Origin: Sorangium cellulosum | Lineage (GTDB): Bacteria; Myxococcota_A; Polyangia; Polyangiales; Polyangiaceae | Reading direction: 5' to 3' | Length of the DNA: 64,000 nucleotides | Assembly (NCBI RefSeq): GCF_004135735.1 | Contig: NZ_CP012670.1 | Span: 124,001 to 188,000, forward strand | In this document: positions 12,740 to 19,709 of the stretch, one piece after another | Layout: each line of letters begins with the position of its first letter | How positions within the stretch are numbered: position 1 is the first letter of the stretch | The notes under the pieces: generated by a model | What the model was told of the DNA's origin: nothing | Seen by the model: only the letters and a program-made list of their open reading frames with translations | The model's database searches: none | Translations under genes and position numbers: made by a program

Positions 12740-14383
12740 ATGAGCCGCCGGGTCACCCGCGACGGGATCGGGATCCTCCAGATCCATTTCGCCTTCGATC
12801 GCCGGCTGGTGGAGGTCGTGAAAACGCTCCCGGCCCGCCGCTGGAATCCCGAGCAGAAGGCCTGGTGGGTCCCGGAGGCGCACGTGGTCGCGGTGGTGGA
12901 CAGGCTGCACCCCGAGGGGTTCGGCTTCTGCGAGGCGACGCTGCGCCTCTACCGGGAGCGCGGCGGCGTCCTCGCCCTCGACGAGGCGCGCGCCACGCCG
13001 GCCCGCGCCGTCGAGCCCATCCGATTCGAGGCTCCGCGCGATCGTGACGCACGGCCGAGCCCGGCGGTGGCCGCCTCCGACCTCACGGTCTCGCAGCTCA
13101 ACGGGCAGGTTCGCGCCGCGCTCGAGGCCGCGTTTCCTGCCTCGATCTGGCTGGTGGGGGAGGTCTGCGGGTACAACCGGGCCGCCCACAGGAGCACCGT
13201 CGGCTTCGAGCTCGTCGAGCGCGACGCGCAGGGGAAGGCGATCGCCGAGATCAAGGCGACCCTCTTCGAGCGCGCGCGCGATGAGATCGAGCGGCGGCTC
13301 GCCGCGGCGGGCAACCCGTTCCAGCTCGAGGACGAGATCCAGGTCCGCGTGCGCGGGCGCGTGGAGCTGTACGTCCCGTGGGGCTCGTACCGCTTCCTGA
13401 TCGAGGATCTCGACGTCGGCTACACGCTCGGCGAGGCCGCCCGGCGCAGGGAGGAGATCCGCCGCCGGCTCGCCGAGGAAGGGCTCCTCGACCGGAACCG
13501 CTCGCTGCCCTTCCCCGCGCTGCCCCTCCGCGTGGGCCTGGTGACCAGCCTGGGCTCGGACGCCTACAACGACGTGCTCAGCACGTTCAAGGAGTCAGGC
13601 TTCGCGTTCCGCGTCGTGGCGCACGGCGTGCGTGTCCAGGGGCGGCAGACGGAGCCATCGGTCCTGAACGCCCTCGACTGGTTCCGCGCGCATGCCGCGG
13701 AGCTCGACGTGCTGCTGATCTGCCGCGGCGGCGGCTCACGCACCGACCTCGCCTGGCTCGACTCGGAGCCGATCGCCCGGGCCGTCGCCACGTTCCCGCT
13801 CCCGGTGGTGGTCGGGATCGGCCACGAGAGGGACATCTCCGCGCTCGACTTCGTGGGCTGGCGCGAAAAGACCCCGACCGCCGCGGCCGCGTCCCTCGTC
13901 GAGCGGGTCTCGGACGCGCGGGATGCGGTCGAGTCGTCCCTCCTGAGGATCCTCGACCAGGGCCAGCGGATCCTCTGGACCGCCTCGTCCGATCTCACCC
14001 GCCGGGCGGCCCGGGTCCCGCGCGCCGCGTCGCTGCTCGTCGCGCGCCGAGCGGGCCAGCTAAAGGAAGCCGTCCGCCAGCTTCGCCAGGGAGCGCGCCG
14101 CGATCTCGACGCCGCCTCGCATCACGTCGACGAGATGGCCTCGCGCCTCGGCCCGCGCTCCTCCCGGAGGCTCGCGCTCGAGTCCGAGCGCGTCGCGTCG
14201 CGCGAGCGGCGCCTGCGCCTCCTCGACCCGCGGCGCGTGGTGGAGCGGGGCTACGCGATCCTGCGCACGGAGACAGGCGCGGTGCTCACCGACGCGGCCG
14301 GCGCGCCCCGGGGGACGACGCTCACGGCCGAGCTGAAGCGGGGCGTGCTGCGCCTCCGCTCGGACGGGTCAGAGGAGAAATAG
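12740..14383 (+). CDS. xseA: exodeoxyribonuclease VII large subunit with extra N-terminal domain
   Basis: A 547-residue protein; typical XseA is about 400-450. The core starts near residue 112 with the OB-fold (LTVSQLNGQVRAALEAAFPA, then IWLVGEVCGYN). The catalytic region follows (VGLVTSLGSDAYNDVLSTF, LLICRGGGSRTDLAWLDSE, VVVGIGHERDISALDFV, PTAAAASLVE), then a long helical C-terminal part. With XseB it degrades single-stranded DNA from both ends. The first ~105 residues are extra: FDRRLVEVVKTLPARRWNPE followed by KAWWVP reads like the small HARP-like/integrase N-terminal fold that binds DNA. The gene is followed after 4 nt by xseB. Confidence 0.93.
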   Translation: MSRRVTRDGIGILQIHFAFDRRLVEVVKTLPARRWNPEQKAWWVPEAHVVAVVDRLHPEGFGFCEATLRLYRERGGVLALDEARATPARAVEPIRFEAPRDRDARPSPAVAASDLTVSQLNGQVRAALEAAFPASIWLVGEVCGYNRAAHRSTVGFELVERDAQGKAIAEIKATLFERARDEIERRLAAAGNPFQLEDEIQVRVRGRVELYVPWGSYRFLIEDLDVGYTLGEAARRREEIRRRLAEEGLLDRNRSLPFPALPLRVGLVTSLGSDAYNDVLSTFKESGFAFRVVAHGVRVQGRQTEPSVLNALDWFRAHAAELDVLLICRGGGSRTDLAWLDSEPIARAVATFPLPVVVGIGHERDISALDFVGWREKTPTAAAASLVERVSDARDAVESSLLRILDQGQRILWTASSDLTRRAARVPRAASLLVARRAGQLKEAVRQLRQGARRDLDAASHHVDEMASRLGPRSSRRLALESERVASRERRLRLLDPRRVVERGYAILRTETGAVLTDAAGAPRGTTLTAELKRGVLRLRSDGSEEK

Positions 14384-14387
14384 AGCC

Positions 14388-14720
14388 ATGGCAAGACCGA
14401 AGCGCGCGACGGAGGAGCTGTCCGACCGGGGCAAGGCGAGGCCCGAGCGCGCCACGAAGGAGCCCTCGTATGGCGAGGCCTCGTCGCGTCTCGAGGAGAT
14501 CTTGCAGGCCATCGAGGAAGGCCAGGTGGACATCGATGCGCTCTCCGCGCTCGTGAAGGAGGCCGCGGATCTGGTGACGCTTTGCCGCCAGAAGATCCAC
14601 GCGGCGGAGGTCCAGGTGAAGACCATCACCGAGCAGCTCGAGCGCGAGGCCCCGGACACCACGGAAGGCGACGGAGACGAAGACGAAGACGAAGACGAAG
14701 ACGAAGAAGAGGACGAGTAG
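14388..14720 (+). CDS. xseB: exodeoxyribonuclease VII small subunit with acidic tail
   Basis: A 110-residue protein. Residues 27-90 are the XseB helical hairpin (SYGEASSRLEEILQAIEEG, then KEAADLVTLCRQKIHAAE), which coats the long helices of XseA. It is flanked by a basic N-terminal extension and a C-terminal run of Asp/Glu (about residues 93-110) encoded by GACGAA hexanucleotide repeats. Start is 4 nt after the xseA stop with a GGAG site, so the two subunits are made together. Length of the core is normal for the family; the acidic tail is an addition. Confidence 0.93.
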   Translation: MARPKRATEELSDRGKARPERATKEPSYGEASSRLEEILQAIEEGQVDIDALSALVKEAADLVTLCRQKIHAAEVQVKTITEQLEREAPDTTEGDGDEDEDEDEDEEEDE

Positions 14721-14997
14721 ACGGGCGCGCAGGTATCCCGCGGTGGCTTCCGCGACGACGCCGTGCCGGCAGCTCAAGGCGGATGTGCAGCACGTTTGTG
14801 AGCGTGCACACGCGTCGATAACCACATCGCCTCCGCGCCCGTCGAGCGGGTCGACGAAGATCGCGATCCTGCGCCCATCCCGCTGAACGCGGCGCTCCGA
14901 ACGAGCCCTCGCTCGACGCGGCGCTCCGAAGGAGACCCGCCCGCCTCGTCCTCCCTCGGGCTCGAGGACCGCCGCAGGCCGGTCGAGTCGATTGGAA
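14721..14997. other. intergenic after xseB
   Basis: No gene recognised; the following 300 bp are described as a promoter/dyad and a small ORF. It contains a dyad TGTG-AGCGTG-CACA at 14797-14810 that resembles the dyad at 15009-15026. Antisense reading frames through 14774-15324 are open but have no recognisable content. Confidence 0.4.
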
Positions 14998-15026
14998 TTG
15001 ACATCCGGAATGTGAACGCTCACATT
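14998..15026 (+). promoter_or_regulatory. candidate promoter overlapping a TGTGA dyad operator
   Basis: TTGACA at 14998-15003 is followed after 17 bp by CACATT (15021-15026), a plausible sigma-70-type promoter with a weak -10. A perfect inverted repeat, AATGTGA-ACGC-TCACATT (15009-15026), covers the spacer and the -10. A factor bound here would block the promoter, so a repressor is more likely than an activator. It resembles a CRP/FNR-type half-site pair but with a 4-bp rather than 6-bp centre. Confidence 0.4.
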
Positions 15027-15039
15027 GTTCTGGAGAGGC

Positions 15040-15267
15040 ATGCTTTTGCTTCGGCGATCGGCGGCGTGCTGCCAGGGTCCGTGGGGCGCTCGAGGACCCG
15101 TGTACACGTGCACCGTCAGCGCCACGACACGGGAGGAAGGATGGCGAGATTCGATGAACATCGAATGTTCCATGACACCGACCGATAGCGTGGACGACCT
15201 TTGCCTGCCGTTCGCGGGAAATCGGTCCGAGCGGCTGTTCGACCTGGACCACCTTCATTTCGAGTGA
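15040..15267 (+). CDS. hypothetical small Cys-containing protein
   Basis: A 75-residue open frame starting 14 nt after the candidate promoter/operator, with GGAGAGG one nt before the ATG. The product starts MLLLRRSAACCQGPWGARG and has six cysteines in total, with an acidic C-terminal half (PTDSVDDLCLPFAGN, then RLFDLDHLHFE). There is no recognisable domain or clear signal peptide. An internal ATG at 15154 would give a 37-residue acidic peptide. Coding status rests on promoter and RBS context only; it could be leader RNA instead. Confidence 0.3.
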   Translation: MLLLRRSAACCQGPWGARGPVYTCTVSATTREEGWRDSMNIECSMTPTDSVDDLCLPFAGNRSERLFDLDHLHFE

Positions 15268-15367
15268 GGGCTGGCACCGTCGCACGCCGTGCCCGGCTGG
15301 ACCGGGCGTGCTGCTCGTAACCACAGTGAGCGCGATGACCTTGGCTCAAAGATATCTTTCGTGGCGA

Positions 15368-15598
15368 ATGCCGCGTCGACGGCGGAGTGCGGAGCCTTGC
15401 AGTCCGCGCAGCTCGACGTGGGCTGCGCTGGGGGTGGCTGTCTCCCTGGTGGCGCTGGTCAGCGGATGCGCCGACGACCCGGGAGGAGCTGGGTCGAACA
15501 ACGCTGGGGCGGGCGGGAGCGCTGCATCGGGCGTGACGAGCGGCGGTGACGCAGCGGGGGGCACGATTCACTTGCTATGGAGTCGATATGAGAGGTAA
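15368..15598 (+). CDS. short lipoprotein, possibly a truncated paralogue of the next gene
   Basis: A 76-residue frame with a basic n-region (MPRRRRSAEP), a hydrophobic core (WAALGVAVSLVALVSGC) and a clear lipobox LVSGC, then a Gly/Ala/Ser-rich linker that stops after GGTIHLLWSRYER. The WAALG-to-lipobox stretch and the linker resemble the start of the hydrolase gene, whose first 11 nt it overlaps in another frame. It looks like a signal-plus-linker cassette that has lost its functional domain, or a small surface lipoprotein. An ATG at 15335 is the alternative start. Confidence 0.4.
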   Translation: MPRRRRSAEPCSPRSSTWAALGVAVSLVALVSGCADDPGGAGSNNAGAGGSAASGVTSGGDAAGGTIHLLWSRYER

Positions 15599-16757
15599 AT
15601 CAGCTTGGGCTTTCACCTGGGCCGCGCTGGGCATGATCGTCAGCGCTTGCAGCGGCTCGAACGACGACGGCAGCCTCGGGGGGAGCGGCGGAGCCCCGGC
15701 GGACACAGCAGGGAGCGTGAGCGGCTCGGGCGGCGAGCAGGCGAGCACCACCGGAGGGCCTCTGCCTGCGGGCTCGAGTAGCTCACAGAGCACGACCGGA
15801 GGGGCTGAGCCCTCCGGCTCGGGCGGCGGCGCGAGCGGAGGAGGAGCGCCTGCCGGCGGCGGCGGTGGCGGCGGCGGCGGGGAAATGGCGGGCGGGGGCG
15901 GAGGCTCGGGCGACGGCGGCGGCGGCGGCGTCTTCACCGGCACGTGCACCGAGTCGCGACCGGCTGGTCGAAGCGTGTCGGGGAGCGGCCCTCATGAGGT
16001 GGTCGTCGAGACGAACTCAGACCCGGGCATCAACCAGGGCACCATCTTTCGCCCGGCGGATCTCGGCGGGGGCGCGAAGTATCCGATCTTCGTCTGGGGG
16101 CAGGGCGGGTGCTCGCGAGACGGGCTCGCGAATGAAGCGGCCATGGCCGAGATTGCCTCGCATGGCTACTTCGTGGTGGCGGACGGGACACCGGGAAGCA
16201 AGGAGCCCAACCGCGATCTCGGCAGCGGAGGCGACGTGCTGCTCGCCTACGTCGACTGGGTGATCGCCGAGAACGAGAAGCCTTGCAGCGCCTACTACCA
16301 GAGCATCGAGACCACGAAGGTGGCCGCGAACGGCTTCTCCTGCGGCGGCTTGATGGCGGCGGGGACCGCCGCGGATCCCAGGATGACGACCTGGGGGCAC
16401 ACGAGCAGCGGCACCTTCTCGCCGGATCAGGCCTTCTACGACTCGATTCATACACCCGTATTGATCGTCACCGGCACCGCGGACAGCCTGGGCGCGAACG
16501 AGAACGGCGCGAGAGACTTCGAGCACATCGCCGCCTCGGGGGATATCCCGGTCATGATGTTCGCCAAGGTCGGCGCGGACCATGGGGGCGATCTGTGGGC
16601 TCGGAACGGCGGCGAGTTCACCAAGGTCAACCTGGCGTGGCTCAACTGGTGGCTCAAGGGCGACGAGTCGGCCACCGGCAAGGGCATGCTCGTGGGCGCG
16701 AGCTGCCCCTTCTGCAGCGACAGGACCTGGCAGGTCTCTTCTGCCAATCTGCCCTAG
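15588..16757 (+). CDS. lipoprotein alpha/beta hydrolase (cutinase/PET-hydrolase-like)
   Basis: A 389-residue surface enzyme. Residues 1-21 are a lipoprotein signal ending IVSAC. Residues 22-125 are a Gly/Ser-rich linker. From about 130 an alpha/beta-hydrolase domain runs to the end. The nucleophile elbow is GFSCGG (Ser in G-x-S-x-G), VLIVTGTADSLG is the strand carrying the acid residue, and GADHGG is the catalytic His. A disulfide near the C-terminus (CPFC) is plausible. It resembles secreted dienelactone-hydrolase/cutinase-type esterases; the substrate is unknown. The stop codon TAG is formed at the junction with the MITE-like element, but the presumed empty site would also read TAG, so the C-terminus is not altered. 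Confidence 0.8.
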   Translation: MRGKSAWAFTWAALGMIVSACSGSNDDGSLGGSGGAPADTAGSVSGSGGEQASTTGGPLPAGSSSSQSTTGGAEPSGSGGGASGGGAPAGGGGGGGGGEMAGGGGGSGDGGGGGVFTGTCTESRPAGRSVSGSGPHEVVVETNSDPGINQGTIFRPADLGGGAKYPIFVWGQGGCSRDGLANEAAMAEIASHGYFVVADGTPGSKEPNRDLGSGGDVLLAYVDWVIAENEKPCSAYYQSIETTKVAANGFSCGGLMAAGTAADPRMTTWGHTSSGTFSPDQAFYDSIHTPVLIVTGTADSLGANENGARDFEHIAASGDIPVMMFAKVGADHGGDLWARNGGEFTKVNLAWLNWWLKGDESATGKGMLVGASCPFCSDRTWQVSSANLP

Positions 16758-16878
16758 GCTCTGTCTGACGAACGTCGCGAGCGGCCCGAGCCTAGGGAGA
16801 GCGAGCGAGGAATACTGCAGTATTTCGAGCGAGCTCGACCGACGGATCGGGCCGCGCAGCAGCTCGTCAGACAGAGCC
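16757..16878. mobile_element. 122-bp MITE-like element with 15-bp terminal inverted repeats
   Basis: The ends are GGCTCTGTCTGACGA and its perfect inverse TCGTCAGACAGAGCC, flanked on both sides by TA (16755-16756 and 16879-16880), the target duplication of IS630/mariner-type transposons. Inside are further matched arms (GCGGCCCGA with TCGGGCCGC, and GAGCGAGCGAGG with CGAGCGAGCTC) and a central palindrome AATACTGCAGTATT, so most of the element folds on itself. It encodes nothing. It could act as a bidirectional terminator between the hydrolase and the convergent small gene. Confidence 0.8.
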
Positions 16879-16903
16879 TAGCCTGGATCTCCACAGCAGA
16901 GGG

Positions 16904-17179
16904 CTACCCCTTCGCGGGCGCGGGGGCCGCCGCCGCCTCGGGCGCTGTCGAGCGCTTGTAGCGGCGGATCGCCGATTCCCCGATCGCCCGGGTGACGGCC
17001 GTCGCGGCGAGCGCCCCCGTCGCCACGGCGAAGGCCGGGTTCAACGTCGTCGCGACGACAGCCACCGGAGCGGCGGCGCCGATGGCGCAAGCCGTCACCA
17101 CGGCCACGAGCTCCTTCACGCGCTCGGATGTCCGGTTCTTCCAATCGGAGGCCGCGGGCGCGTGGCATGAACACCCCAT
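16904..17179 (-). CDS. hypothetical small membrane protein
   Basis: A 91-residue frame starting MGCSCHAPAASDW. It has a short charged segment (NRTSERVK), two adjacent hydrophobic Ala/Val-rich stretches (about residues 23-42 and 45-62) separated by a Pro turn, and an Ala/Pro-rich tail. It would be a two-helix membrane hairpin. It is divergent from the aldo/keto reductase with under 20 bp between the likely starts, so the two share control or one start is wrong. No family recognised. The opposite strand is also open here, which lowers confidence. Confidence 0.45.
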   Translation of the reverse strand: MGCSCHAPAASDWKNRTSERVKELVAVVTACAIGAAAPVAVVATTLNPAFAVATGALAATAVTRAIGESAIRRYKRSTAPEAAAAPAPAKG

Positions 17180-17198
17180 GACCCACCTCGACGCCACG

Positions 17199-18194
17199 AT
17201 GAGCCGCTCCCCCCTTCGATCGACGCCGCTGGGCAAGACGGGGCCCAGCGTCTTTCCCATCGGCCTCGGCTGCATGGCGATGTCCGGCGCCTACGGCCCG
17301 GCCGAAGAGGCCGAGAGCGTGGCGACGATCCGCCACGCCATCGAGCGAGGGATCACCCTGATCGACACCGGCGACTTCTACGGCAACGGGCACAACGAGC
17401 TCCTCCTCCGGCGCGCGCTCGAGGGGGTGCGCGACAAGGTCCAGCTCTCGGTGAAGTTCGGCGCCATGCGCGGCCCGGACGGCGCCATGCTGGGCATCGA
17501 CGCCCGCCCGGCGGCCGTGAAGAACTTCGCTGCGTACAGCCTGCAACGGCTGGGCGTGGAGGTCATCGATGTGTACCGCCCTGCGCGTCTCGACCCGCAG
17601 GTGCCCATCGAGGACACCGTCGGGGCCATCGCCGACCTGATCAAGGCCGGCTTCGTCCGGCATATTGGGCTGTCCGAGGTGGGGGTCGAGACGATCCGGC
17701 GCGCGAGCAAGGTGCACCCGATCGTGGACCTGCAGATCGAGTACGCGATCGCGACGCGCGGGCCCGAGGCGTCCATCTTCCCTGCCCTCGCGGAGCTCGG
17801 GATGAGCGCGACGCTCTACGGGGTCTTTTCGCGGGGGCTGCTCACCGGCAGCAAGCCTTCGGGAAAGGGGGACTCCCGACAGTACATGCCGCGCTTCGCG
17901 GGCGAGCAAGGGCCAAAGAACGCGCGCGTCGTCGAGAAGCTCCACGCCTTCGCCGGCGAGCGCGGGATGACGCCGGCTCAGGTCGCGCTCGCGTGGGTGC
18001 TGGCGAAGCAGCCCACGCTGGTGCCGATCGTCGGGGCCCGCACGCGAGCCCAGCTCGACGATGCCCTCGTGGCCCTCGACAAGCCGCTGTCGGCGAGCGA
18101 CGTCGCGGCGCTCGAGAGCATCGTGCCTGCGGACGCGATCGGCGGCACGCGCTACCCCGCCCAGCACATGAAGGCTCTCGACAGCGAGCGGTAA
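17199..18194 (+). CDS. aldo/keto reductase
   Basis: A 331-residue TIM-barrel NAD(P)H-dependent reductase of the cytoplasm. LGKTGPSVFPIGLGCMAMSG is the family N-terminus. IDTGDFYGNG carries catalytic Asp and Tyr, SVKFG the catalytic Lys, and VPIVGARTRAQLDDAL the cofactor 2'-phosphate loop. The usual catalytic His (as in YLHRVD) is replaced: the segment reads VYRPARLDPQVPIEDTVGAI, a variant seen in one AKR subgroup. The start at 17199 was chosen; an ATG 21 nt earlier (17178) is possible. The AraC-type gene follows after 63 nt and may control it. Confidence 0.9.
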   Translation: MSRSPLRSTPLGKTGPSVFPIGLGCMAMSGAYGPAEEAESVATIRHAIERGITLIDTGDFYGNGHNELLLRRALEGVRDKVQLSVKFGAMRGPDGAMLGIDARPAAVKNFAAYSLQRLGVEVIDVYRPARLDPQVPIEDTVGAIADLIKAGFVRHIGLSEVGVETIRRASKVHPIVDLQIEYAIATRGPEASIFPALAELGMSATLYGVFSRGLLTGSKPSGKGDSRQYMPRFAGEQGPKNARVVEKLHAFAGERGMTPAQVALAWVLAKQPTLVPIVGARTRAQLDDALVALDKPLSASDVAALESIVPADAIGGTRYPAQHMKALDSER

Positions 18195-18257
18195 CCGATC
18201 GATGCGGGCACCGGCGTCGGCTTGAACGGCCGAACGAGAGGCGTAAGACTAACGAAC

Positions 18258-19109
18258 ATGGCCGCAGCCATGGATCTCTCCACCCTCGCGCTCCCGCGCT
18301 TCATCGAGGAAGTTCGTGCGGTCGCGCCACCCCCCGGTCAGGCGTTCGACCTCGAGTGGATTCCCGACGGCAGGACGACCCTCCTTTTTCGAGCGATCGA
18401 GGGCGGGCGCAAGGGGGACGTGTGGGTAGCGGGCCCCCGAACGCGCGCGCTGCTCAAGAGCAAGACCGGCGTCGCGCGGACGGTCACTCTTCGGTTCAAG
18501 CCAGGCTGGTCGGCTCCGCTGCTCGGCGTGGCAGCGAGCGAGCTCACGGACCGGATCGCCCCGCTCGAAGACGTGTGGGGCCGCGCGGGGCGCGAGCTCT
18601 GCGGTGAGCTGCTCGCCGCGAGGAGCCGCGCGGACGTGATGGATCGCATCGCCCGGGCGTTCGCCCTCCGTGCCGGCCAGCCCTTCGAGACCGCATCGGG
18701 GCAGCTCGCTCGTCGCGCGGTGCGCTTGCTCGAAGACGGCGAGGTCCGGGTGGAGCGTGTTGCCGGCCGGCTCGGCGTCACCGCGCGGCATCTTCGCCGC
18801 GCATTCGCCGAGAACGTCGGCATCGGTCCGAAGGAGTTCGCGCGGGCCGTCCGCCTGCAACGCGCGGTGCGAATGGCAGCGACCTCGTGCGACTGGGCAC
18901 GCATCGCCGCAGACGCGGGCTATTATGACCAAGCCCACCTCATCGCCGACTTCCGTCAACTCGTCGGGCTCACCCCGGGCGCGTTCTGCAAACGCGCGGG
19001 CGGCCGGATGACCCAGCCGAACCCGAGCACGTCGGACTCGTCCTTGCCTGTCCGGCCGTTTGCGGCCACGTGCGCCCGTGAGCAGGCCGCCTGGGGGAGC
19101 GGCGCCTGA
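18258..19109 (+). CDS. AraC-family transcriptional regulator
   Basis: A 283-residue protein. Residues 1-150 are a divergent sensor region. The C-terminal ~100 residues hold the double helix-turn-helix: VERVAGRLGVTARHLRRAF, then VGIGPKEFARAVRLQRAVRM, WARIAADAGYYDQAHLIADF and VGLTPGAF, the standard AraC/XylS signature. The ATG at 18258 was preferred to a TTG 36 nt upstream. About 35 residues after the HTH end (TQPNPSTSDSSLPV onward) look unstructured. Its last 32 nt overlap, in another frame, the start of the GyrI-like gene, which in related proteins is often the effector domain of the same polypeptide. Confidence 0.88.
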   Translation: MAAAMDLSTLALPRFIEEVRAVAPPPGQAFDLEWIPDGRTTLLFRAIEGGRKGDVWVAGPRTRALLKSKTGVARTVTLRFKPGWSAPLLGVAASELTDRIAPLEDVWGRAGRELCGELLAARSRADVMDRIARAFALRAGQPFETASGQLARRAVRLLEDGEVRVERVAGRLGVTARHLRRAFAENVGIGPKEFARAVRLQRAVRMAATSCDWARIAADAGYYDQAHLIADFRQLVGLTPGAFCKRAGGRMTQPNPSTSDSSLPVRPFAATCAREQAAWGSGA

Positions 19110-19602
19110 CCCCGACCTGACCGTCGACCGGCTGAGCGAGGATGTGACGATCGTCGTCTTCGAGGAGACACGCGTCGCCGCCATCGAGCACCGGGGCGAC
19201 CCGAAGCTGACCGGGAACTCCGTGCGCAAGTTCATTGAGTGGCGCAAGCAGAACGATCTGCCGCCGAGGGTGAGCGCTACCTTCAACATCCTCTACGACA
19301 ACCCGGACGAGGTCCCGCCGGAGGACTATCGCCTCGATATCTGCGCGGCGATCCATCGCGGCGTGGCGGAGAACCCGTTCGGCGTCGTGGAGAAGACGAT
19401 CCCCGGCGGCCGTTGCGCCGTTCTGCGGCACATCGGCTCCCACGACACGCTCGGCGAGGCCGTGCGGTTCCTGTACGCGACCTGGCTCCCGGCGAGCGGA
19501 GAGGAGCTGCGGGATTTCCCGCTCTACATCCAGCGGATCAGCTTTTTCCCGGACGTGCCCGAGCACGAGGCCGTCATCGATATCTTCCTTCCCCTCCAGT
19601 AG
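19078..19602 (+). CDS. GyrI-like small-molecule-binding domain protein
   Basis: A 174-residue SHS2-fold domain of the GyrI/effector-binding family. Landmarks are VAAIEHRGDPKLTGNSVRKF, FNILYDNPDEVPPEDYRLDI, VVEKTIPGGRCAVLRHIGSH, LYATWLPASGEELRDFPLYI and HEAVIDIFLPL. Such domains bind amphipathic ligands and are commonly the C-terminal part of AraC-type regulators, or stand alone like SbmC. Here the gene starts (GTG at 19078, or TTG at 19060) inside the end of the AraC gene in a different frame. It is either a separate partner or the product of a frameshift that split a fused regulator. Confidence 0.8.
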   Translation: MSRPPGGAAPDPDLTVDRLSEDVTIVVFEETRVAAIEHRGDPKLTGNSVRKFIEWRKQNDLPPRVSATFNILYDNPDEVPPEDYRLDICAAIHRGVAENPFGVVEKTIPGGRCAVLRHIGSHDTLGEAVRFLYATWLPASGEELRDFPLYIQRISFFPDVPEHEAVIDIFLPLQ

Positions 19603-19709
19603 CCACGACCGATCGCGGCGCGGGGCGACCGGGCCCAGGTTGGGGGCGTGCGTGGCGCTCCGGCGCCTCCCGGCGGGCCCGGCCGCCTCGTGGGGCGGCG
19701 CGCGGCACG

